Notes under the pieces: model-generated | The model's input: only the letters and a program-made list of their open reading frames with translations | Databases searched by the model: none | What the model was told of the DNA's origin: nothing | Shown: positions 44,246 through 53,734 of the stretch, piece by piece | Numbering within the stretch: position 1 is the stretch's first letter | Layout of the letters: every line of letters begins with the position of its first letter | Program-made: the position numbers and the translations under genes | Assembly: GCA_016584305.1 (NCBI GenBank) | Contig: JACEEZ010024172.1 | Coordinates: forward strand, 262,126-326,125 | Reading direction: 5' to 3' | Length of the DNA: 64,000 nt | From: Chionoecetes opilio | Lineage: Eukaryota; Arthropoda; Malacostraca; Decapoda; Majidae

Positions 44246-44325
44246 CTGAGGTGCCCCGAGGAAGGACCACGGCACCTTGGTCCCGGCACTCTCCTTCTTC
44301 TGCCGCAGAGCACTCACCGCAATGC
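44246..44325 (-). CDS. htt: huntingtin window exon 10
   Basis: Phase 1 in, phase 0 out; 27 codons including the split glycine. Donor CAG/GTAAGA, acceptor TACTTGTAG. LRQKKESAGTKVPWSFLGAP aligns with the charged human loop ending VWPALGDRALVP. Confidence 0.88.
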
Positions 44326-44561
44326 CTACAAGTACAAGGCAATCGGGTCAGTCCACATCAAAATGACTTTATTCGTTACGACAAAACCATTACTACACTT
44401 AAAATTATCAACACTTCATTAAATTAAACTGACAAATATTACTATCTGTTGAAAGAAAAAAAAATCACAATAAGATATAAACAATAGTAAGGCTAGTCTA
44501 TGGAAAAAAAGACAGAGAGAACCAGTAAATCTAGTCCTACCACCCTTGCTGCATTGCCTAA

Positions 44562-44765
44562 CCCCTTCACACCCAGATTCTTCCTTTGCTATATAAAATC
44601 GTCTGTTGTTAGCCATGAAATTACGAAAAGTAAGTAAATAAACCAAATTACCTAGTGTACAAGGATACTAAACAGGTCCTATCTATAAAATATTACTTAT
44701 ATTCCCTAAAAATGGTCTAATGGTACCCAAATTACAATGGAAATTACGTTCTGGGCCTCAAGGGG
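44562..44765. mobile_element. TTAA MITE (family A), first of two tandemly duplicated copies
   Basis: Ends ccccttcacacccagattc and gggcctcaagggg; right TTAA intact, left target CTAA. Lies inside a duplicated block (44463-45245). Confidence 0.85.
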
Positions 44766-44901
44766 TTAAACCAACAAAAATTACTGATCTGTTTACCAAA
44801 AAAAAATCAGAATAAGATAGAAACAATAGTGAGGATAGTCTATGGGAAAAAAGACAGAGAACCAGTAAATCTAGTCCTACCACCCTTGCTGCATTACCTA
44901 A

Positions 44902-45109
44902 CCCCTTCACACCCAGATTCTTCCTTTGCTATATAAAATCATCTGTTGTTAGCCATAAAATTACGAAAAGTATCATAATTTATATACCAAATTACCTAGT
45001 GGACAAGGGGTATATACAGGTGATATATATAAAATAGTCTTATATTAATCAAAATTGTCTATAATGGTTGCCAAATTACTATGGAAATTACGTTATGGAC
45101 CTCAAGGGG
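44902..45109. mobile_element. TTAA MITE (family A), second copy from segmental duplication
   Basis: Same flanks as the copy at 44562-44765 (same CTAA left target), more diverged internally; it arose by duplication of the locus rather than by a new insertion. Confidence 0.85.
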
Positions 45110-45269
45110 TTAAACCGACAAAAATTACTGATCTGTTTACCTAAAAAAAAAATCAGAATAAGATATAAACAATAGTGAGGATAGTCTATGGGAAAAAAGA
45201 CAGAAAGAACCATTAATTCTAGTCATACCACCCTTACTGCATTACTTAAGGATAAGGATGAGGACCACT

Positions 45270-45483
45270 ACACGCGCCGCACGTTAAGTTGGCAAAAATG
45301 ACGCCCCTTCACTTCCCCCTTCCGAACGCACGGGATTGGCTGAGGTGTTGGGTGTTGGGTGAGAATGCCTTACTCCAAGTTCCGCCCTAAAGCCCCAACA
45401 CCCAACACCTCAGCCAATCCCGTGCATTCGGAAGGGGGGAGTGAGGGGGCCCATTTTTGCCACCCTTAACGTGTGGCGACTAT
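45270..45483. mobile_element. palindromic MITE (family G), copy 5
   Basis: Ends actacacgcgccgcacgtta / taacgtgtggcgactata. Confidence 0.87.
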
Positions 45484-45601
45484 ACAGACATACCTATACT
45501 TTCTCTGTACAGCAGTGTCTATATTGCCCACGTGTATATATTATATTTTATTTGCTTTAGTACTTAAGTTCATTCCCTCATGTCTATATACTGTGTTGTT
45601 A

Positions 45602-45899
45602 TACTACTACTACTACTACTACTACTACTGCTACTACTACTGCTACTGCTACTGCTACTGCTACTACTACTACTGCTACTGCTACTGCTACTGCTACTGC
45701 TGCTGCTGCTACTGCTACTGCTACTGCTACTGCTACTGCTACTGCTACTACTGCTACTACTGCTACTGCTACTGCTACTGCTACTACTGCTACTGCTACT
45801 ACTACTACTACTACTACTACTGCTACTGCTACTACTACTACTACTACTACTGCTACTGCTACTACTACTACTACTACTACTGTACTACTACTACTACTA

Positions 45900-45938
<39 letters not shown>

Positions 45939-45962
45939 ACTACTACTACAACTACTACTACT
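45602..45962. repeat. (TACTGC)n/(TAC)n microsatellite
   Basis: Compound of TAC and TGC trinucleotides. Confidence 0.96.
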
Positions 45963-46080
45963 GTTCTTTGCTTGAGTACTTAAGTTCATTCCCTCATTGC
46001 TCTCTCATTATTATTCGCTGTTTATTTTTTTCTCTGTATCCTTTGGTGCATATTAAATTATTCTATGTTTATTTTTATTG

Positions 46081-46081
<1 letters not shown>

Positions 46082-46135
<54 letters not shown>
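46082..46135. repeat. (ATT)n microsatellite fused to exon 9 donor
   Basis: ATT units run up to the donor GTATAATAATAA on the minus strand. Confidence 0.95.
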
Positions 46136-46136
46136 C

Positions 46137-46258
46137 CAGCCAGGATGTTGGATGCGATGGTGAGGATGTTTTGCTGCATGGAGAGGTCGCCTGCTATGGT
46201 GGACTCGCCGGCCAGGGAGAGGACCAGAGTGATCAGGCCAATGTGGGTGTTGGTCTCA
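46137..46258 (-). CDS. htt: huntingtin window exon 9
   Basis: Phase 2 in, phase 1 out. Acceptor TTCCCTGCAG; donor GCTG/GTATAATAA. Peptide includes HIGLITLVLSLAGE and DLSMQQNILTIASNILAG, matching human [30 protein letters not shown]. The donor hexamer runs straight into an (ATT)n microsatellite. Confidence 0.93.
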
Positions 46259-46306
46259 CTGCAGGGAAGAACAATTGAATATTAGTATTAGTAACACCTT
46301 GTACTT

Positions 46307-46935
46307 TTTTTTTTTTTTTTTTACATGACAAAGGACTGGCCATTGGCAAAGAAAAGAGGTAACAAAAAGCCCAGCCCGCTTAGTTGCCAATCCCTATAAA
46401 GATAGTACCGTAGATAACAGTGAAGTCGCCAGGACAACTTTTTTTTCTGTTTACAGACGTGTGGTGGCGTTAATACTTACATTTCTACATCCATGATTTC
46501 AGGAAAGTTAGAAGGGGCTATCTGGAGAGTCTGTGTCATTTTGTGTCTTCATCTGTGTCATAGTATGGCTATAAATGAACAAATTACAAAAATATCTACA
46601 AAGTGGCTACCAACAGTAGAGTCGCCATCTAGTGTTTATTTACTGAGTGTCGTACCGCTGTCGTCGTCGCCCGAAAAAAAAAGTGCGTAGCAAAATTTGA
46701 AACCGTCTATACTTGCAGATAGAAAGCATAAAACAACGCTGAAACAGGGTAGATTATGCAGTCATGATATAAACTACTGTGTATCATCTTCAGTGGCACA
46801 TAAAAATCAGTAGTAATGCTATAATTCGTAATATATGGCACCTGGCGACATCACTGCAGGTGGCGACTTCACTGTTATCTACGTTAAGAGAATAAAGAAA
46901 GGGGGTGGGCCAATTTAGTTCAGGAGGGGTCTTGT
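46307..46935 (-). mobile_element. SINE-like repeat (minus) interrupted by a family H MITE
   Basis: T-run at 46307 then aaaggactggccattggc and ccaatccctataaagatag. The SINE resumes after the MITE as aagagaataaagaaaggggg and ccaatttagtt. Confidence 0.75.
46408..46884. mobile_element. TIR MITE (family H), copy 2
   Basis: TIRs ccgtagataacagtgaagtc / gacttcactgttatctacg. About the same length as the copy at 11878 and in the opposite orientation internally; it splits a SINE. Confidence 0.88.
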
Positions 46936-47189
46936 CACTCCTCTCTTACATTTGTCACTACTTACATTATATTTGATGGTTAGCAGATGTTTGAGCTTCT
47001 AAACATGTTGTATACTGAGAGGAATTAGATACTTTCCTTGTGTGTTTATTACATCTCCACTGCATGAGAAAAATAATATAAAAAAAAACAGATTATAAGA
47101 CTCATTTTGAAAGTAAAATTTGAAACATACACAATTGATGGAGACACAAAAAACCTCACTTAGACTGTACAGAAGCATTGGCGACTTTC

Positions 47190-47699
47190 TCAGTAAGGTT
47201 TTCGTATTTCTACTCCACAAGAAAAAAAGTATAAGTAACCAGAAAAGTATAGGATCAATTTTGAAGGTAAAATAATCAACATCTATGATTGAAGGACACA
47301 TAAAAGTTTACCTGGCCTGTGAAAGAGAAGTGATTAATTTTGAAGGTAAAATAAACATGCTATGACTGAAGGACACATAAAAGTTTACCTGGCCTGTGAA
47401 AGAGAAGTGAACAATTTTGAAGGTAAAATAAACATGCTATGACTGAAGGGGACACAAAAGTTTACCTGGCCTGTGAAAGAGAAGTGATTAATTTTGAAGG
47501 TAAAATAAACATGCTATGACTGAAGGGGACACAAAAGTTTACCTGGCCTGTGAAAGAGAAGTGATCAATTTTGAAGGTAAAATAAACACGCTATGACTGA
47601 AGGGGACACAAAAGTTTACCTGGCCTGAAAGAGAAGTGATCAATTTTGAAGGAAAAACAATCAACATGCTATGACTGAAGGCCACACACACAGCCTTAC
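47190..47699 (-). repeat. 77-bp tandem repeat carrying exon 8 donor copies
   Basis: Five clear copies (near 47308, 47384, 47460, 47538, 47616), plus degenerate ones to the left, contain tttacctggcctgtgaaaga, the complement of TCACAG GCCAG/GTAAA at exon 8's end. Confidence 0.93.
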
Positions 47700-47797
47700 C
47701 TGGCCTGTGAGAGGTGAGTGTTGCAGCCCCAGGCAGCGGGGTGGAGGGCGGGGGGGTACCTCTCACTCAGCTGTGCCAGGGCCTCCACACACCCAAG
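47700..47797 (-). CDS. htt: huntingtin window exon 8
   Basis: Phase 0 in, phase 2 out. Donor CCAG/GTAAGG, acceptor GTGCCTCAG. Peptide LGCVEALAQLSERYPPALH then AAWGC matches human [25 protein letters not shown]. The donor region is copied in tandem in the following intron (47190-47699). Confidence 0.92.
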
Positions 47798-47836
47798 CTG
47801 AGGCACAACAGAGAGGTCATCTAAGCTTTGTTACTG

Positions 47837-47851
47837 GCACACACACACACA

Positions 47852-47935
<84 letters not shown>
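47837..47935. repeat. (CA)n microsatellite
   Basis: About 47 CA units upstream of the exon 8 acceptor. Confidence 0.96.
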
Positions 47936-47939
<4 letters not shown>

Positions 47940-48126
47940 ACTTTCCCTATCGGTGCATTGATATGTGGAATAGCCCGGACAGTGAAATTATAGATGTTTT
48001 TAAAGCTAAGATTGACCAAATGAGACAAGGAGACGGGACCCCACGAGAGTTACTATTTTTTTGTATCAACAACTAGGTAAATACAACTAGGTAAATACAA
48101 CTAGGTAAATACAACTAGGTAAATAC
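47936..48126 (+). mobile_element. LINE 3' end fragment with (aactaggtaaatac)n tail
   Basis: CIDMWNSPDSEIIDVFKAKI then DQMRQGDGTPRELL, a reverse-transcriptase C-terminal motif, followed by four tail repeats. Confidence 0.8.
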
Positions 48127-48225
48127 ACACACACATAACAAATATAATGCAATGATATCAGAGGAGACATAGTAGCTTGACTTAATCCTAGAAAAAAACA
48201 CAAATAGGTTAGAATAATTACTCAC

Positions 48226-48328
48226 CACCAGGAACTTGTTGTTGGAGGTCATGAGGTGGGTGGTGAAGACATAGATGAGGCGGGAGAGTGAGTCATCCAC
48301 GTAGGAGCCCTGGGAATGCTGCTCAAAG
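48226..48328 (-). CDS. htt: huntingtin window exon 7
   Basis: Phase 2 in, phase 0 out. Donor CTGGTG/GTGAGT, acceptor CCCCCCACAG. Peptide contains DDSLSRLIYVFTTHLMTSNN, matching human [20 protein letters not shown]. Its acceptor directly abuts a 3-kb minisatellite whose C-rich strand forms the pyrimidine tract. Confidence 0.93.
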
Positions 48329-48330
48329 CT

Positions 48331-51300
48331 GTGGGGGGGAGGGGGGGGATTAATGGGAATATAAGGAAGGCACAGAAAGGTAATGGGTGTTGGGGGGATT
48401 AATGGGAATATAAGGAAGGCGCAGAAAGGTAATGGGTGTTGGGGGGGGATTAATGGAATATAAGGAAGGCACAGAAAGGTAATGGGTGTTGGGGGGATTA
48501 ATGGGAATATAAGGAAGGCGCAGAAAGGTAATGGGTGTTGGGGGGGGATTAATGGAATATAAGGAAGGCACAGAAAGGTAATGGGTGTTGGGGGGATTAA
48601 TGGGAATATAAGGAAGGCGCAGAAAGGTAATGGTGTGTTGGGGGGAAATTAATGGGAATATAAGGAAGGCACAGAAAGGTAATGGGTGTTTGGGGGAAAT
48701 TAATGGTAATATAAGGAAGGCACAGAAAGGTAATGGGTGTTGGGGGGGATTAATGGTAATATAAGGAAGGCACAGAAAGGTAATGGGTGTTGGGGGGGGA
48801 TTAATGGTAATATAAGGAAGGCACAGAAAGGTAATGGGTGTTGGGGGGGGATTAATGGTAATATAAGGAAGGCACAGAAAGGTAATGGGTGTTGGGGGGG
48901 ATTAATGGTAATATAAGGAAGGCACAGAAAGGTAATGGGTGTTGGGGGGGATTAATGGTAATATAAGGAAGGCACAGAAAGGTAATGGGTGTTGGGGGGG
49001 ATTAATGGTATATAAGGAAGGCACAGAAAGGTAATGGGTGTTGGGGGGATTAATGGGAATATAAGGAAGGCACAGAAAGGTAATGGGTGTTGGGGGGGAT
49101 TAATGGGAATATAAGGAAGGCACAGAAAGGTAATGGGTGTTGGGGGGAAATTAATGGTAATATAAGGAAGGCACAGAAAGGTAATGGGTGTTGGGGGGAT
49201 TAATGGGAATATAAGGAAGGCACAGAAAGGTAATGGGTGTTGGGGGGGATTAATGGGAATATAAGGAAGGCACAGAAAGGTATGGGTGTTGGGAGGGATT
49301 AATGGGAATATAAGGAAGGCACAGAAAGGTAATGGGTGTTGGGGGGGATTAATGGGAATATAAGGAAGGCACAGAAAAGGTAATGGGTGTTGGGGGAAAT
49401 AATGGTAATAAAAGGAAGGCACAGAAAGGTAATGGGTGTTGGGGGGGAAATAATGGGAATATAAGGAAGGCACAAAAGGTAATGGGTGTTGGGGGGAATT
49501 AATGGTAATATAAGGAAGGCACAGAAAGGTAATGGGTGTTGGGGGGAAATTAATGGTAATATAAGGAAGGCACAGAAAGGTAATGGGTGTTGGGGGGAAA
49601 TTAATGGAATATAAGGAAGGCACAGAAAGGTAATGGGTGTTGGGGGGAAATAATGGGAATATAAGGAAGGCACAGAAAGGTAATGGGTGTTGGGGGGAAA
49701 TTAATGGTAATATAAGGAAGGCACAGAAAGGTAATGGGTGTTGGGGGGAAATATGGTAATATAAGGAAGGCACAGAAAGGTAATGGGTGTTGGGGGGAAA
49801 TAATGGGAATATAAGGAAGGCACAGAAAGGTAATGGGTGTTGGGGGAAATTAATGGTAATATAAGGAAGGCACAGAAAGGTAATGGGTGTTGGGGGGAAA
49901 TAATGGTAAATATAAGGAAGGCACAGAAAGGTAATGGGTTGTTGGGGGGAAATAATGGAATATAAGGAAGGCACAGAAAGGTAATGGGTGTTGGGGGGAA
50001 ATTAATGGTAATATAAGGAAGGCACAGAAAGGTAATGGGTGTTGGGGGGAAATTAATGGTAATATAAGGAAGGCACAGAAAGGTAATGGGTGTTGGGGGG
50101 AAATTAATGGGAATATAAGGAAGGCACAGAAAGGTAATGGGTGTTGGGGGGAAATAATGGGAATATAAGGAAGGCACAGAAAGGTAATGGGTGTTGGGGG
50201 GAAATTAATGGTAATATAAGGAAGGCTCAGAAAGGTAATGGGTGTTTGGGGGGAAATTAATGGTAATATAAGGAAGGCGCAGAAAGGTAATGGGTGTTGG
50301 GGGGAAATTAATGGTAATATAAGGAAGGCACAGAAAGGTAATGGGTGTTGGGGGGAAATTAATGGGAATATAAGGAAGGCACAGAAGGTAATGGGTGTTG
50401 GGGGGAAATAATGGGAATATAAGGAAGGCACAGAAAGGTAATGGGTGTTGGGGGGAAATAATGGGAATATAAGGAAGGCGCAGATAGGTAATGGGTGTTG
50501 GGGGGAAAATTAATGGTAATATAAGGAAGGCACAGAAAGGTAATGGGTGTTGGGGGGAAATTAATGGAAATATAAGGAAGGCGCAGATAGGTAATGGGTG
50601 TTGGGGGGAATTAATGGGAATATAAGGAAGGCACAGAAAGGTAATGGGTGTTGGGGGGAAATTAATGGGAATATAAGGAAGGCACAGAAAGGTAATGGGT
50701 GTTGGGGGGAAATTAATGGTAATATAAGGAAGGCGCAGATAGGTAATGGGTGTTGGGGGGAAATTAATGGGAATATAAGGAAGGCACAGATAGGTAATGG
50801 GTGTTGGGGGGAAATAATGGGAATATAAGGAAGGCACAGAAGGTAATGGGTGTTGGGGGGAAATTAATGGTAATATAAGGAAGGCACAGAAAGGTAATGG
50901 GTGTTGGGGGGAAATTAATGGGAATATAAGGAAGGTGCAGAAAGGTAATGGGTGTTGGGGGGAAATTAATGGGAATATAAGGAAGGCACAGAAAGGTAAT
51001 GGGTGTTGGGGGGAAATTAATGGGAATATAAGGAAGGCACAGAAAGGTAATGGGTGTTGGGGGGAAATTAATGGGAATATAAGGAAGGCGCAGAAAGGTA
51101 ATGGGTGGTTGGGGGGAAATAATGGGAATATAAGGAAGGCACAGAAAGTAATGGGTGTTGGGGGGAAATTAATGGGAACATAAGGAAGGCACAGAAAGGT
51201 AATGGGTGTTGGGGGGAAATTAATGGGAATATAAGGAAGGCACAGAAAGGTAATGGGTGTTGGGGGGAAATAATGGGAATATAAGGAAGGCACAGAAAGG

Positions 51301-51340
51301 TAATGGGTGTTGGGGGGAAATAATGGTAATATAAGGAAGG
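48331..51340. repeat. 3-kb 49-51-bp minisatellite forming the exon 7 acceptor region
   Basis: About 60 copies of ggaatataaggaaggcacag plus aaaggtaatgggtgttgggggg and aattaat; starts two bases from the exon 7 acceptor. Confidence 0.97.
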
Positions 51341-51360
51341 GGCAGAAAGATGGGGATAAT

Positions 51361-51784
51361 GGGTTTTTTTTGGGAAACAAATGGGTACTATTAAGGAAGG
51401 TGTAGAAAGATGAGGGATAATGAATGGGTTTGTAAGGTAAAAATGGGGATCATGAGACTGCTGGGAAAGAATGATGATTTATTCACACCAATAGGATGAT
51501 GGTAGGAATAGACAACTGTGTGGAATTAGTAGTGAAAAAACTTGACATGAAGCCGAAACACTTTATCTCTGCAACGTTTCAACTCTGTATCATCTTCATC
51601 ACAGAGAATGAAGTCCATATGTTAACGCAATATAGTACCTCTACTTTATTCTATGCTTTCTCACCACCAACCCCTCAACATGATGCTTATTTATATTTTT
51701 AGAGATCACAGCAAACTTTAATCTATTCTCATTTCCATTATTTGCAAACATTTCTCCACAATTCCACTACTTTTCCTTATTTTC
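51361..51784. other. intron stretch without recognised features
   Basis: Nothing identified. Confidence 0.5.
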
Positions 51785-52500
51785 TTATGTACTTTACAGG
51801 GAACAACTTAGTGAGCCTTATTTTCTTATGTACTTTACAGGGAACAACTTAGTGAGCCTTATTTTCTTATGTACTTTACAGGGAACAACTTAGTGAGCCC
51901 TTATTTTCTTATGTACTTTACAGGGAACAACTTAGTGAGCCCTTATTTTCTTATGTACTTTACAGGGAACAACTTAGTGAGCCCTTATTTTCTTATGTAC
52001 TTTACAGGGAACAACTTAGTGAGCCCTTATTTTCTTATGTACTTTACAGGGAACAACTTAGTGAGCCTTATTTTCTTATGTACTTTACAGGAACAACTTA
52101 GTGAGCCTTATTTTCTTATGTACTTTACAGGAACAACTTAGTGAGCCTTATTTTCTTATGTACTTTACAGGGAACAACTTAGTGAGCCCTTATTTCTTAT
52201 GTACTTTACAGGGAACAACTTAGTGAGCCCTTATTTTCTTATGTACTTTACAGGGAACAACTTAGTGAGCCCTTATTTTCTTATGTACTTTACAGGGAAC
52301 AACTTAGTGAGCCCTTATTTTCTTATGTACTTTACAGGGAACAACTTAGTGAGCCCTTATTTTCTTATGTACTTTACAGGAACAACTTAGTGAGCCTTAT
52401 TTTCTTATGTACTTTACAGGGAACAACTTAGTGAGCCTTATTTTCTTATGTACTTTACAGGGAACAACTTAGTGAGCCCCTTATTTTTGTATGTACTTTA
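51785..52500. repeat. 41-bp minisatellite near exon 6 donor
   Basis: About 17 copies of ttattttcttatgtacttta plus cagggaacaacttagtgagcc in two blocks; a degenerate copy reaches to about 10 bases from the donor. Confidence 0.96.
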
Positions 52501-52531
52501 CAGAGAACAATTTCGTGAGCCTGTGACCCAC

Positions 52532-52738
52532 CTGAAGGCAAGCTGGCCACTCTCGTCCGTGAATAAGCAGTGGAATGGCGGCACGGGGGGGGAGGGCAGG
52601 CTGCGGCAGTCCCAGTGGCAGTGGTGGCCGTGGCGCGCCGTGGGGTCCCGCCGCTCCTTCCGCAGGTGACCACTGTGGGCCAGCTTGGAGGCCATATTGT
52701 ACACAAGGTCACCGGAGCTCATGATTTCAGGTACAAGT
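52532..52738 (-). CDS. htt: huntingtin window exon 6
   Basis: Phase 2 in, phase 2 out. Donor CAG/GTGGGT, acceptor TTATTTCAG. Starts LVPEIMSSGDLVYNMASKL, continuing the arginine that spans the exon 5/6 junction, as in human SLIRLVPKLF. It contains a His/Cys-rich variable loop (HGHHCHWDCR). A 41-bp minisatellite begins about 30 bases into the following intron. Confidence 0.92.
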
Positions 52739-52816
52739 CTGAAATAACACCAGAGAATAAGATAGAGTAAGATATTGAGTGGAATAGGTGGCAAGATTCC
52801 TTCATTAATGTCTATA

Positions 52817-53023
52817 GTCGGACCGGCTTAAACTGGCAGGCTGGGTGGGCACTCAGAAATACGCTATTGCCACATATTGAAAATAATTGAGCTAAACTTC
52901 TGTGATATTCGTAAAAGGCATCACAAGAGATATACACATAGTGATACAATTTTAACGTAAATATGTAAACAGCTGGAGGCCTCAGGCGACTCCACCCAGA
53001 CTGTCTGTTTAAGCCGGTCCGAC
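52817..53023. mobile_element. TA-flanked TIR MITE (family I)
   Basis: 207 bp with TIRs gtcggaccggcttaaac / gtttaagccggtccgac and TA flanks; single copy in the window. Confidence 0.88.
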
Positions 53024-53129
53024 TACTGTGGCTATAATGAGTAAGAGAAATTACTTACAGAGCCCTTACAATAGTTACAGTGACAGGAACACATAAGATA
53101 TAGGTAGGTCAACCCCGCCAGCCCCTCAC

Positions 53130-53335
53130 CTGACACACGCCGCCGCCGCCGCTGCCCTCACCCGGGGGTCCTGGTCGGCCAGCAGGGGCACCAGCACGGC
53201 CGTCAGCACCCGGTGGGAGAACCTGTCTGCCGGGGGGAGGGGGACGCAGGTGCCGGGGGTGGAGGAGTTGCCGCAGCTCTCCACGTGGTCGGTGAAGCTC
53301 AGTGGAAGACCTGAGAGGAGTTCACAAAGCTCCAC
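53130..53335 (-). CDS. htt: huntingtin window exon 5
   Basis: Phase 0 in, phase 2 out. Donor CAG/GTGAGG, acceptor TGCTTTGCAG. The HEAT-type helix LLADQDPRVRAAAAAACVR matches human LLGDEDPRVRHVAAASLIR. A proline/glycine-rich loop (STPGTCVPLPPADR) replaces the human linker in the middle. Very GC-rich. Confidence 0.94.
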
Positions 53336-53486
53336 CTGCAAAGCATCACAGGTACAGCTATAAGAGTGACGGTGAGGGTGCACAGGATTCACAACACTAC
53401 AAGACTCACAAGGATTACAACACAATTACAAGGATTACAACACTACAAGGATTCACAAGATACAAGACTGATAGCAGAAGTATCCA

Positions 53487-53620
53487 TTTTTTTTTTACAT
53501 CAAAAAGGACTGGCCAAGGGCAAAAAAATAAAGAGGTAACCTAGAGCCTGCTTAGTTGGCAGTCCCTATAAAGAAGACAGTCAGAATAACTAATAAGAGA
53601 ATAAGGAAAGGGGGTGGGGT
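53487..53620 (-). mobile_element. SINE-like poly(A) repeat (minus orientation)
   Basis: Reverse copy: T-run, acatcaaaaaggactggcca, ggcagtccctataaagaaga. Confidence 0.75.
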
Positions 53621-53734
53621 AGTTACAGCTATAAGAGTGATGGTGATGGTGGAGAGTATTTACACTGTACAAGACTGATGGAAGGAGCTGAGTACAGTGC
53701 TGAGGGTAAGGCGATTGAGGTGGTTTGGGCCCGT

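Larger units (their letters stand above)
44463..45245. repeat. tandem segmental duplication of about 340 bp including a MITE
   Basis: The block caataagatataaacaatag, ggctagtctatgg, tagtcctaccacccttgctg, MITE, aaaccaacaaaaattactga occurs twice and starts a third time (from 45153). Confidence 0.9.

Noticed and set aside
48952..51380. Long Pro/Tyr/Leu-rich minus-strand frames
   Set aside because: Repeat translation of the 49-51-bp minisatellite; frames shift with unit length and lie within the intron upstream of exon 7.
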